Origin: Gemmatimonadota bacterium
GTDB taxonomy: Bacteria > ARS69
Length of the DNA stretch: 14,127 nucleotides
Direction of reading: 5' to 3'
NCBI GenBank assembly: GCA_021604925.1
Contig: BQJX01000021.1
Span: 1 to 14,127, forward strand
The translations under genes were made by a program, and so were the position numbers. Shown piece after piece: positions 4,709 through 10,585 of this stretch; within the stretch, counting starts at the first letter, position 1, and each line of letters starts with the position of its first letter. The notes under the pieces are model-generated. The model did no database searches. It was not told the origin of the DNA and saw only the letters and a list, made by a program, of their open reading frames with translations.

Positions 4709-6483
4709 CACCGAAGCTGGACGAAGTGCGCAATCGAGCTGAAGAAGCGACCTTACGCATCGACGAAGCGATTGATCATGCGGCGAAGGTCACGGCCGAG
4801 GAACTCCGGAAGGTCCTCGACTTCCTCGCGCCCGAGCCGGAGTTGCCGCAGACGTTCGAGTACGGTCCGGACACGGAGCCGAACAACTGGCACTGGACTG
4901 AGATCGATCTTCCGAAAGAGGGTGTGGTCGACGTGCGGGTAGCCGTGTCGAGTGAGCGCAATGGTGCTGGGATACTCTTCGGAAACGACCTGTCCCGTTT
5001 CCGTCGTGCTAGCTGGGGAGGAACTCAACGCCATTGGCATTGGTCTCCTCCTGGCATCGGAGTGCGGACCGGCGACATCGACGACGTGCATGTCCTACGG
5101 TTCGAGATCACCAATGGTCAGATCCGGGCGTTCGTGGGAGAGGGAAGCGCGGAAGTCCTCGACTGGTCTATCCCAGGAAAGCTCGGCTTCTGGACCAACG
5201 GCCCGGGCACGAAGACGTTCGAGGTGCTTCGCGTCGAGGCGACGCCGGTCGACCAGCAGACCCCCGAGCCCGCACCCACCCCGGAGCCGACCCCGGAACC
5301 CACTCCCGAGCCGACGCCAGCCCCGCCGGCGGGCGAGGTGCGTTGGCCGGTCGGGGAGATCCAGCCAGCGTCGGAGGAGATGATCGCTTCGGCGTTGCCG
5401 TTGCTCGGAACTGTCTCCTACATCAAACGGTTCGCATCAGGCCAGGTCGCGATCGTGGGTGAGCAGACCGTCGCGGTCCCTGCACACGTCAAATGGATCA
5501 AGAACCCGGAGGTGATGGACCGCGCCATGCTCGACGCGGCCATGGTCACCGGAGGAACCGTCGACCTCGTGCCGGGCGACTTCCTCATGCTTTTCGAGCC
5601 ATGGCGGACGGGTCTGCCCAAGAACACCGGCCGCTTCGGCGAGAGCACGGCGGCGCACATGCCGTACAAGAGTGCGGAGGTGTATCAGTGCGTCAATGAG
5701 GGTCGAATCGTCGCCGCGGATTTCCGTGAAGCGTACACCGGAAAAGGCGGCTTCTGGGATCTCGAAGAAGTCGATTACGACTTTATCCCGTCGCTGCCTA
5801 TGCCCTCTGGGTCAACCAAGTTTGCGAACGTCTGGCAGCTGTTCGATCGCGTGGGCATCGCGATCGGCGAAAAGTGGATCGGCCGGTCACTTCATGCCGG
5901 ATTCAACGAGCCCAACTACTGGCGCGAGTACGCCGCCCTGATCGCCGACGCGCTCTGCTACCTCGCCTGCGATGCTCCACACAGGTCACGGCTTCTGAAG
6001 GGTCTTCTGCAGCGCGCGATCGACTGGTACGGGTGCATCCTTGACGACCTGTCGGACGACTCCGTGTACGCCGCCGACTCGTCGATCTACTCGGTCTTGG
6101 TTTCGATTGCTGGGGTGATCTTCGAGGACGAAGGAATGCTCCACGCAGGAGAGACCTACAAGCAGGGGAGAGTGGAGGACAACTTCTACTTCGGGATGCA
6201 CCGGGACCTCGGCGAGACCGTCTGCTTCCAGAAGGACGAGCGTAAGTACGAGCACGTTCCGATCGATCAGTGGACGGAGCGGATGGTAGCCGACGAGAAG
6301 TACCGGAAAGACGAGTCTGAGGCCATGCTCGGGCTCGCGGCCGCGGCCAAGGCGTTCGAGGTCGAGGACTACCATCCGCTCCTCATGGGGTACGCCGAGC
6401 GCTACTACTACGAGGGCGGCCCGGTCTCCTCGGAGTTCTCGCGTAACTGCTACGTCGCGTTCGTGCGAGGGGGGGTGGCATGA
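4705..6483 (+). CDS. Large multidomain protein of unknown function (592 aa): beta-rich module, TPEP linker, helical domain
   Basis: No family recognised with confidence. Residues 1-40 form a charged helical segment. Residues 48-182 are beta-rich with many Trp, Phe and Gly (NNWHWTEIDLP, HWHWSPPGIGV, KLGFWTNGPGTKTFEVLRVEA), like a jelly-roll or LamG/carbohydrate-binding module. Residues 186-209 are a PEPTPEP-type linker. Residues 210-592 hold a short beta part and then helices with aromatic and acidic residues (YWREYAALIADALCYL, LLQRAIDWYG, IFEDEGM), which could be an alpha/alpha-toroid domain of the kind found in polysaccharide lyases and glycosidases. No signal peptide or TM segment is visible. 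The ATG at 4705 is in an ATGA overlap; an upstream extension to 4660 would overlap the DUF2303-like gene. Such an architecture is expected in a tail or particle protein, not between replication genes. The domain ideas are inference. Confidence 0.85.
   Translation: MTPKLDEVRNRAEEATLRIDEAIDHAAKVTAEELRKVLDFLAPEPELPQTFEYGPDTEPNNWHWTEIDLPKEGVVDVRVAVSSERNGAGILFGNDLSRFRRASWGGTQRHWHWSPPGIGVRTGDIDDVHVLRFEITNGQIRAFVGEGSAEVLDWSIPGKLGFWTNGPGTKTFEVLRVEATPVDQQTPEPAPTPEPTPEPTPEPTPAPPAGEVRWPVGEIQPASEEMIASALPLLGTVSYIKRFASGQVAIVGEQTVAVPAHVKWIKNPEVMDRAMLDAAMVTGGTVDLVPGDFLMLFEPWRTGLPKNTGRFGESTAAHMPYKSAEVYQCVNEGRIVAADFREAYTGKGGFWDLEEVDYDFIPSLPMPSGSTKFANVWQLFDRVGIAIGEKWIGRSLHAGFNEPNYWREYAALIADALCYLACDAPHRSRLLKGLLQRAIDWYGCILDDLSDDSVYAADSSIYSVLVSIAGVIFEDEGMLHAGETYKQGRVEDNFYFGMHRDLGETVCFQKDERKYEHVPIDQWTERMVADEKYRKDESEAMLGLAAAAKAFEVEDYHPLLMGYAERYYYEGGPVSSEFSRNCYVAFVRGGVA
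5263..5331 (+). repeat. TPEP-encoding linker repeat
   Basis: A C-rich stretch of imperfect 12-bp units encodes Thr-Pro-Glu-Pro repeated about five times. It separates the beta-rich N-terminal module from the C-terminal domain of the 592-residue protein. Pro/Thr/Glu linkers are typical of proteins with a tethered binding module. Confidence 0.8.
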
Positions 6484-6656
6484 GCAGCAGGAAGTTCACC
6501 GATAGCCACAAGCGCTACCACCGGAAGATCGCCTACACCGGCCCGAACCCTACGCGCAAACTGCTCTGCAAGTGCGGGTGGCACAGCCTCACCGACCAGG
6601 AACGCATGAAGTTCGCTTCGGAGCCGCGAGCACGGAAGAGCGAGGTGTCCTCATGA
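6480..6656 (+). CDS. Small basic protein with CxCxxH motif (58 aa)
   Basis: A 58-residue basic protein with LLCKCGWH at residues 28-35 (C30, C32, H35). Together with H10 or H14 this could form a small zinc site, although the spacing is not a classical zinc ribbon. The ATG at 6480 overlaps the stop of the 592-residue gene (ATGA). It is preceded by a run of seven G residues (6469-6475) that may serve as a ribosome binding site. It ends in another ATGA junction. No family recognised; similar short 'CxCGW' proteins are frequent in phage accessory regions. Confidence 0.6.
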   Translation: MSSRKFTDSHKRYHRKIAYTGPNPTRKLLCKCGWHSLTDQERMKFASEPRARKSEVSS

Positions 6657-6877
6657 TCCCCTCCGCAGTCCTCCGCCGGCCCGACCTGATCGACGACGAC
6701 GATATCGAGTTCCTCGAGGGCGGCAACGGACGCGCCGCTCCTGTCGAACCCGCGAAGGCTGCTCGCCTGCTCGAGCTCATGGTCAACATCCGCGCGGAGC
6801 TGATTCCCGAAGGGCCCTATCGCGGCATGACGATCTCCGAGTCGCTGTCTCGCCAGGCGGTGGGGCGGACCCCGTGA
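6653..6877 (+). CDS. Hypothetical protein (74 aa)
   Basis: A 74-residue protein, acidic at residues 9-22 (DLIDDDDIEFLEGG), with a helix around 34-50 (AKAARLLELMVNIRAEL). There is no metal motif or membrane segment and I do not recognise it. The ATG at 6653 overlaps the previous stop (ATGA) with a GAGG upstream. The end overlaps the DUF1064 gene as GTGA. It could be a small partner of its neighbours, but nothing shows this. Confidence 0.6.
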   Translation: MIPSAVLRRPDLIDDDDIEFLEGGNGRAAPVEPAKAARLLELMVNIRAELIPEGPYRGMTISESLSRQAVGRTP

Positions 6878-7230
6878 AACGTCTCGACCGCGAAATCGAC
6901 GGCGCGGAGCTCGCCCAACTCACCAAGAAGTCGGGCCGGGTAAAGGGAGCGCAGCGGACCGCCCGCGGTGACCTCCAGTTCGACTCCCGCAAGGAGGCCG
7001 AGCGCTTCGACGCCCTGACCCTCATGCAGAAGACCGGGGTGGTCCTGTGGTTCATCCGTCAGCCCGCGTTCGACCTGCCCGGCGGAACCAAGTACCGCGC
7101 CGACTTCCTGATCGTCTGGAAGGACGGCACCGTCACCGTCGAGGACGTGAAGGGGCACCGGACCGACGTCTACAAGCTGAAGAAGAAGCAGGTCGAATCG
7201 CTCTACCCGATCGAGATCCAGGAGGTTTGA
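6874..7230 (+). CDS. DUF1064 family PD-(D/E)XK nuclease-like protein
   Basis: A 118-residue protein that fits the DUF1064 family of phage proteins. These have a PD-(D/E)XK core and may act on recombination or replication intermediates. Family hallmarks seen here: FDSRKEAERFDAL (36-48, with E41 as the helix acidic residue), IRQPAFDLP (61-69), KYRADFLIVWKDG (73-85, D77), and VEDVKGHRTDVYKLKKKQVESLYPIEI (89-115), with the catalytic-type E90/D91-x-K93. The acidic pair and lysine are intact, so it may be active. In many phages DUF1064 genes sit in replication and recombination modules, as this one does. GTG start at 6874 in a GTGA overlap. Exact substrate unknown; a junction-resolving role is possible but inferred. 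Confidence 0.88.
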   Translation: MKRLDREIDGAELAQLTKKSGRVKGAQRTARGDLQFDSRKEAERFDALTLMQKTGVVLWFIRQPAFDLPGGTKYRADFLIVWKDGTVTVEDVKGHRTDVYKLKKKQVESLYPIEIQEV

Positions 7231-7231
7231 G

Positions 7232-7459
7232 ATGGCAGTAACCGTTCATTCGAGTCGATACGTTTCCGGAACCCAAGAGCGACTGATCTACCAGTACGCC
7301 GACGCTGACGAGGTGCGGCTGCAGAAGAACCAGCCGGGATACCTCGAGGTGCTGAGCAAGGGCAAGGTCGTGGGGGCCCATTCGGTTTCCAACTGGGGGT
7401 CGGCTTACTGCTCTGACGGGTGCACGACTGAGCGGATGGAGGAGGGGAACAAGAAGTGA
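7232..7459 (+). CDS. Hypothetical protein (75 aa)
   Basis: A 75-residue protein with a beta-rich pattern (VHSSRYVSG, RLIYQYADADEVRLQ, GYLEVLSKGKVVGAHSVSNWGSAY), two Cys (CSDGC) and an acidic/basic tail. I do not recognise it. The ATG at 7232 lies one base after the previous stop and has a strong GGAGG at 7221-7225 with six-base spacing. It ends in a GTGA junction. The strong ribosome binding site makes the call reliable, but the function is unknown. Confidence 0.7.
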   Translation: MAVTVHSSRYVSGTQERLIYQYADADEVRLQKNQPGYLEVLSKGKVVGAHSVSNWGSAYCSDGCTTERMEEGNKK

Positions 7460-7650
7460 CGCCGGAGCAGATCAAGGCGTGGCTCCAGGGCCGAGTCGAC
7501 AAGTTCAACGGCATGGCAGCTGAATGCGATAGCTATGGTGGGCACGACGACGCGGACACCTTCCTGATTCAGGCCGAGCGGTATGGCCAGGCCCTCCAGA
7601 GAATAGAGCGCCTGGAAGACGAGGTTCGCATGCTGGAGGAAGAGGCATGA
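7456..7650 (+). CDS. Small coiled-coil hypothetical protein (64 aa)
   Basis: A 64-residue, mostly helical acidic protein. The C-terminal half (QAERYGQALQRIERLEDEVRMLEEE) has the heptad pattern of a short coiled coil, suggesting dimerisation. The GTG start at 7456 is in a GTGA overlap, with GGAGGGG 12-15 bases upstream. It ends in an ATGA junction. No family or function recognised. Confidence 0.65.
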   Translation: MTPEQIKAWLQGRVDKFNGMAAECDSYGGHDDADTFLIQAERYGQALQRIERLEDEVRMLEEEA

Positions 7651-7763
7651 AGCGCAGACATGCTTCACTGAGCATGCATTCCTCTCAGCCGCTCCGGGGC
7701 GTGATCCGTCCGAGAGCCCTCATCGAGGGTGTCGCTCCGGGCCACAGCGGTTGGGGGTGGTGA
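7647..7763 (+). CDS. Possible very small protein (38 aa)
   Basis: An open frame of 38 residues, basic at the start (MKRRH) and ending in GWGW. It fills the space between two firmer genes with an ATGA overlap at its start and a one-base TGATG overlap at its end, which is the pattern of this operon. The peptide itself is not recognisable and has no clear fold. Without it there would be a 112-base gap before the next gene. It is supported mainly by the coupling pattern, so it could be non-coding spacer. Confidence 0.4.
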   Translation: MKRRHASLSMHSSQPLRGVIRPRALIEGVAPGHSGWGW

Positions 7764-7966
7764 TGCCTTCGTGTGAACGCTGCTGGGCCATGTCGAGGGG
7801 TCACAAAGACCCCGAGGAGGAGTACCGGCGTCTTCTGCTGGTGAACGATTGCACCTCTGAGCAGCAAGCCGGACCCGACGCTGGCCTCTGCCTCGTGTGT
7901 GACAACCGGACAGTGCACCAACACACCGGGCAGTGCATCTCATGCGGCTGGGAGGAGGGACTATGA
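7763..7966 (+). CDS. Small zinc-binding phage protein (67 aa)
   Basis: A 67-residue protein with CERCW at residues 4-8 and a C-terminal GLCLVCDNRTVHQHTGQCISCGW segment (Cys 43, 46, 58 and 61, with His 52 and 54 between). The C-terminal four-cysteine pattern CxxC-x11-CxxC fits a zinc ribbon or knuckle. It resembles small phage proteins with 'E-Y-R-R-L-L', 'C-T-x-E-x-Q-A-G-P-D-A-G-x-C-x-x-C' and 'R-T-V-H-Q-H-T' that are common in proteobacterial-type phage early regions, with function unknown to me. The ATG at 7763 overlaps the previous stop by one base; the GTG immediately before it (7760) is an alternative. It ends in ATGA with the next gene. Confidence 0.75.
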   Translation: MPSCERCWAMSRGHKDPEEEYRRLLLVNDCTSEQQAGPDAGLCLVCDNRTVHQHTGQCISCGWEEGL

Positions 7967-8211
7967 ACGAGCCAGTGAGCGGCGAGTGCCCGACCTGCGG
8001 GGTCGATCACGGCGTCGGAGAAACCGAAGCCGTCGCCAACGCCATGACCGTCCTCTCCGAAGCGCAGGACGAGATTGCTCGGCTCAAGGCGGAGAACGAG
8101 CGCCTGCGCACGGAGTCTGCGTATCGGCGCGACAGGATTGCCAAGCTCAAAGACTCCAACAACGAACTCGCCCGAAAGCTCCGCGAGTGTGCAAAGGGGA
8201 TCCAGTTTTGA
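7963..8211 (+). CDS. Coiled-coil protein with N-terminal CxxC (82 aa)
   Basis: An 82-residue protein. CPTCG at residues 9-13 is followed by a long charged helix (about 24-78) with the heptad pattern of a coiled coil (EIARLKAENERLRTE, then RIAKLKDSNNELARKLRE). The two N-terminal cysteines could form half of a zinc site completed by dimerisation. The ATG at 7963 has a strong GGAGGAGGG ribosome binding site at 7951-7959 and an ATGA overlap. I do not recognise a named family. It likely acts as a dimeric adaptor or DNA-binding accessory, which is inference from shape alone. Confidence 0.7.
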   Translation: MNEPVSGECPTCGVDHGVGETEAVANAMTVLSEAQDEIARLKAENERLRTESAYRRDRIAKLKDSNNELARKLRECAKGIQF

Positions 8212-8600
8212 CCGAGCCCGTGAACGTGGGGGAGCTGCGAGCGCTTGCGGACTGGGTGGAAGAGCACCACGCCCCGAGCCCAACGCGCGACTTCGACTCG
8301 AGGCTCATGCGGAGAACTGCGGAAGAGTTGGAGAGCTTGCGGGATCAGCTCGAGTGGGAGCGGAATTACTCAGCGACGCTGAGCCTTTGGATCGACGCTC
8401 ACATTAAGGACGAAGGCGAGCTGTTTGGCGGAAGAACAATCGCCGATCTGACCTCCGACCTGAAGGAACTTGCCCAGTACCGGGCGCGAAGCTGCCCACC
8501 TCCTGAATGCGATCACGACTTCGTGAAACTCGCCGACAATGAGCGCTTCGAGGCGAACGGGCACTCACGCTGCTCGAAGTGCGGAAGGCTGAAGCAATGA
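8208..8600 (+). CDS. Small protein with C-terminal CxH/CxxC zinc motif (130 aa)
   Basis: A 130-residue protein, helical in residues 5-60 and 75-92, with a C-terminal probable zinc site: CDHDFVKLADNERFEANGHS ending in CSKCG (C101, H103, C122, C125). That C-x-H ... C-x-x-C arrangement is common in small phage proteins of unknown role. The best start is TTG at 8208, which gives the same 4-nt overlap (TTGA) as its neighbours and has AAAGGGG at 8193-8199 eight bases upstream. GTG at 8220 is the alternative. It ends in an ATGA overlap. Function unknown. Confidence 0.65.
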   Translation: MTEPVNVGELRALADWVEEHHAPSPTRDFDSRLMRRTAEELESLRDQLEWERNYSATLSLWIDAHIKDEGELFGGRTIADLTSDLKELAQYRARSCPPPECDHDFVKLADNERFEANGHSRCSKCGRLKQ

Positions 8601-8923
8601 TCCACTCCACCAAGTACAAGCGCACGCTCTACGCCGTCGCCGAGCTGATTCACGGCCGCGCCAACAGCCGATGGGCCGCAGCCGAAGCCGCCGTCCGCAC
8701 CGTCACCGACAACACGGCCTTCGCCAACGTCCTCCGCACCGAGCAGGGCTGGCCGCTCGAGTTCCCGTCCCACCTCGTGCGATCAGGCGTCGGCGCACGC
8801 TTCGACCTGCACGTCCAGTACGCCCTGGAGAAGATCCTCGCGAAGCACACCGAAGAGGCCGCGCTCGAGGTCTGCGCCATGGCCGACATGATCTGCGTTC
8901 CCGGGTTTGGGTGGGGGGAGTAG
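8597..8923 (+). CDS. Hypothetical protein (108 aa)
   Basis: A 108-residue protein, mostly helical (RTLYAVAELIHG, RWAAAEAAVRTVTDNTAFANVLR, YALEKILAKHTEEAALEVCAMADMI). No motif I recognise and no TM segment. The ATG at 8597 is in an ATGA overlap and has GGAAGG at 8583-8588. An extension to 8579 is open but lacks support. Codon use matches its neighbours and looks GC-rich at third positions, so it is a firm gene with unknown function. Confidence 0.65.
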   Translation: MIHSTKYKRTLYAVAELIHGRANSRWAAAEAAVRTVTDNTAFANVLRTEQGWPLEFPSHLVRSGVGARFDLHVQYALEKILAKHTEEAALEVCAMADMICVPGFGWGE

Positions 8924-8925
8924 CC

Positions 8926-9372
8926 GTGGAGAAGCACAGGGCGGAGCTAGCGCGTGCCGCGTTCCAGGAGTTCGAGGCCCAGTTCGGGAGAGACCACCCG
9001 CTGTCGAGAAACCTCCTTCTCGAGTTCGAGCACGTGGATGATCAATTCGTGTCCTGGCTTGATGAGGTGTCCGCCCTATATCACGTCAGCGTTGGTCCGG
9101 TCGGGATCAACGGATCTCGATCCGTGACCCCTGTGCTCGTTCCGGAGCCAACGGGGCACGATCTCGACGTGATCCGAAGGGCTGCCTTTTGGGCGTTGGA
9201 GTTCATGTGGGAAGTTAGCGCTACAAGCGCGGACCCGAATAGGTCGAGGATCGCGCGATGCTCCGGGTGCGAGCTTCCGTTCGTGACGGCGAGGGGCAAG
9301 CCGAATGCGTCGTATTGCTCCGGGCCGTGCAGGCAGAAGGCCTACCAGGGCAGGAAGAGAAGGAAGGCGTGA
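8926..9372 (+). CDS. Protein with C-terminal CGNR-like zinc finger (148 aa)
   Basis: A 148-residue protein. The N-terminal 100 residues are helical and acidic. The C-terminal segment RCSGCELPFVTARGKPNASYCSGPCRQKAY (111-140) has C112, C115, C131 and C135 followed by a strongly basic tail (GRKRRKA). This fits the CGNR/MYM-like zinc finger pattern 'C-x2-C ... Y-C-S-x2-C-R-x-K/R-A-Y', usually a DNA-binding end of a bacterial protein. The GTG start at 8926 has a G-rich GGGGGGAG just upstream. It ends in a GTGA overlap. A DNA-binding regulatory role is likely from the finger and basic tail, but the target is unknown. Confidence 0.7.
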   Translation: MEKHRAELARAAFQEFEAQFGRDHPLSRNLLLEFEHVDDQFVSWLDEVSALYHVSVGPVGINGSRSVTPVLVPEPTGHDLDVIRRAAFWALEFMWEVSATSADPNRSRIARCSGCELPFVTARGKPNASYCSGPCRQKAYQGRKRRKA

Positions 9373-9545
9373 CCGACCAAGAGAAGTTCCTCGACGAGCT
9401 GGCCGCGCTGACGATCAAGTATGGGATCGAGATCGACGGGTGTGGCTGCTGTGGGAGCCCGTTCCTGTACGAAGTGGATGCCGAGAAGGGCAGATACGAG
9501 GTCGACTCCGAGGGCAACAATCTGAGCTTCAAAGAGGTCGAGTGA
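9369..9545 (+). CDS. Small cysteine-containing protein (58 aa)
   Basis: A 58-residue acidic protein with CGCCGSP at residues 25-31 (C25, C27, C28), a likely metal-binding cluster or half-site, then a beta pair (FLYEVDAEKGRYEVDSEG). The GTG at 9369 is in a GTGA overlap with the previous gene. The end is in a GTGA overlap with the next. Both junctions read TGACCGA, as at 8209-8215. No family recognised. Confidence 0.6.
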   Translation: MTDQEKFLDELAALTIKYGIEIDGCGCCGSPFLYEVDAEKGRYEVDSEGNNLSFKEVE

Positions 9546-9721
9546 CCGAGCGCGACGCCGAGTACTGGGACGAGGTGTACCAGGAACGCGCCGCCATCTA
9601 CGATTTCGAGGCTGGCATGTCGCGCGAGGCAGCAGAGGCCCGCGCATTCGACGAGGTGCGCAAGCTCTGCGCGGAAGACAAGCGGCGCGCGGAGCCCGAG
9701 CTGTTTGGAGAGGTAGCGTGA
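9542..9721 (+). CDS. Conserved small phage protein (59 aa)
   Basis: A 59-residue charged helical protein. The segment YQERAAIYDFEAGMSREAAEARAFDEV resembles a short motif found in many phages ('E-R-A-A-I-x-E-x-x-x-G-x-S-R-E-x-A-E-x-x-A'), often of unknown role and sometimes fused to primase- or helicase-like proteins. Here it stands alone. GTG at 9542 in a GTGA overlap; the end overlaps the HNH gene as GTGA. Family resemblance is from memory. Confidence 0.65.
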   Translation: MTERDAEYWDEVYQERAAIYDFEAGMSREAAEARAFDEVRKLCAEDKRRAEPELFGEVA

Positions 9722-10398
9722 GGAAGTGTAACAAGTGCGAAGCCGAGAAGCCCGAAGGAGAGTTTCGGCTCTATCGTCGATTCAGAGGCGGTCGTCACAT
9801 AGAGTTCCGAAGTGGATCCTGCAAGGATTGCACGGCCAGAGAGCAAGCCGCATGGAAGCGTGCGCGCAACCCGAGCATGGCCCCCTACGCTGGTCGACGA
9901 AAGAAGCGAGCCAACAAGAAGAGTGTGTACGCTACAGCTCGCCTGACCGCCCTAGAGAAGTTCGCTTCTTGCGTGGTCGAAAAGAAGACCGGCTGCAAGG
10001 AGTGGATCGGGCCGAGGGATCGGCAGGGCTACGGTCATTTGAACCTCAAGGGCAAGAGCTACAGGGCGCACAGATGGATCTACGAGCGATGGCACGGGCC
10101 ACTGCCGCAGGGCCTCGTGGTACGACACCTCTGCCACAACCCAAGCTGCGTCAACCTTGAGCACCTTGCCCACGGATCACAGAAAGAGAATCTCGACGAC
10201 AGCAGGGCGATTGGGCGAATGAACGACCAGGTCGGATCAAACAACGGCTTCTCCAAGCTAGACGAAGAGAAAGTGCAGCTGATTCGCGCTCGATCGGAAG
10301 CCGGAGAGCGTGTCGTTGATCTTGCACGATCGTTCGGTGTCAGCCGCAAGACGATCCGCGATGTGTTGGACCGAAGGCGGTGGTCGCATGTCTCATAG
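9718..10398 (+). CDS. HNH endonuclease with N-terminal zinc motif and C-terminal HTH
   Basis: A 226-residue protein. Residues 4-38 carry CNKC and CKDC (C4, C7, C35, C38), a likely zinc site typical of phage HNH proteins ('C-x-x-C-x-x-x-K-P'). Residues 84-160 hold the HNH domain: CKEWIGPRDRQGYGHLNLKGKSYRAHRWIYERWHG (93-127), then VVRHLCHNPSCVNLEHL (134-150), where His137, Asn145 and the downstream His149 region fit the nuclease core. Residues 176-222 are a helix-turn-helix (VVDLARSFGVSRKTIRDVL), likely the DNA-binding part. This is the layout of free-standing HNH homing endonucleases, but it lies directly before the terminase, where HNH proteins can also serve packaging. GTG start with GGAGAGG at 9707-9713. 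Composition looks less GC-rich than its neighbours by eye, which fits mobility. Catalytic residues appear intact. Confidence 0.85.
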   Translation: MRKCNKCEAEKPEGEFRLYRRFRGGRHIEFRSGSCKDCTAREQAAWKRARNPSMAPYAGRRKKRANKKSVYATARLTALEKFASCVVEKKTGCKEWIGPRDRQGYGHLNLKGKSYRAHRWIYERWHGPLPQGLVVRHLCHNPSCVNLEHLAHGSQKENLDDSRAIGRMNDQVGSNNGFSKLDEEKVQLIRARSEAGERVVDLARSFGVSRKTIRDVLDRRRWSHVS

Positions 10399-10462
10399 GG
10401 GGCCGCAGGAGGCCGCCTGCTGCACCCTTGCACGGCACGAGCAGCCCCACGGGGTCGGCAGG

Positions 10463-10483
10463 GGGGGGCGGCCACGCCACCCC
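10463..10483. other. G8-run hairpin (GGCG-GCCA-CGCC)
   Basis: GGCG at 10467-10470 pairs with CGCC at 10475-10478 over the loop GCCA, and preceding G residues can pair with CCCC at 10480-10483 past one bulged A. The G8 run begins at 10461. The GGGGCGGCCACGCC core recalls lambda's cosN-type G-rich overhang in general composition only; it is not the same sequence. Confidence 0.35.
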
Positions 10484-10488
10484 GGCGC

Positions 10489-10509
10489 GGGTCCCTTGCG
10501 GAGGGTCCT
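10489..10509. other. Dyad with repeated GGGTCC, candidate terminase or cos element
   Basis: The segment folds as GG-T-CCCT, loop TGCGG, AGGG-T-CC, with a single T:T mismatch: CCCT at 10493-10496, loop 10497-10501, AGGG at 10502-10505. It also reads as two direct copies of GGGTCC (10489-10494 and 10503-10508) 14 bp apart. Symmetric sequences of this size are expected at cosN, where two terminase subunits nick opposite strands. The role here is inferred from position and symmetry. Confidence 0.4.
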
Positions 10510-10544
10510 ATGGGGTTAGCAGGCGCCCGCTCGTATTTCGCCGT

Positions 10545-10559
10545 TTTTTGTAGCAAAAA
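10545..10559. other. TTTTTG-TAG-CAAAAA stem-loop
   Basis: TTTTTG (10545-10550) and CAAAAA (10554-10559) are exact complements around a TAG loop. It is the only A/T-rich island in a GC-rich gap, 26 bases before the small terminase start. It is too weak to call a rho-independent terminator, because it has no GC stem and no following T tract. It may mark a bend, a binding site for host IHF-like protein, or an mRNA leader structure. Confidence 0.35.
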
Positions 10560-10585
10560 CTGGTCGAGGGGGAGGGGACTCCTGA

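Larger units (their letters stand above)
10399..10585. other. Structured non-coding gap, candidate cos/packaging region
   Basis: This 187-base gap is the largest interruption of the gene array and separates the early operon from the terminase. It contains several dyads: a 5-bp GC stem at 10405-10420, a G8 run with a GGCG/CGCC hairpin at 10461-10483, a hairpin at 10489-10509 with direct GGGTCC repeats, and a TTTTTG-TAG-CAAAAA stem at 10545-10559. In lambda-like phages cos lies immediately upstream of the small terminase gene and contains such dyads and repeats, so a cos site is the leading idea. I could not find a convincing sigma70-type promoter in it. Whether it is cos, a late control region or both is inference. 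Confidence 0.4.

Noticed and set aside
3941..4711. 256-codon open frame on the minus strand
   Set aside because: It mirrors the DUF2303-like gene almost exactly and lacks start signals or operon context.
10405..10420. Rho-independent terminator after the HNH gene
   Set aside because: GCAGG/CCTGC forms only five pairs and no T tract follows.
10399..10585. Sigma70-type late promoter
   Set aside because: TTGCAC (10428), TTGCGG (10496) and TTAGCA (10516) were checked as -35 boxes, but no -10 box at 16-18 bp spacing was found.
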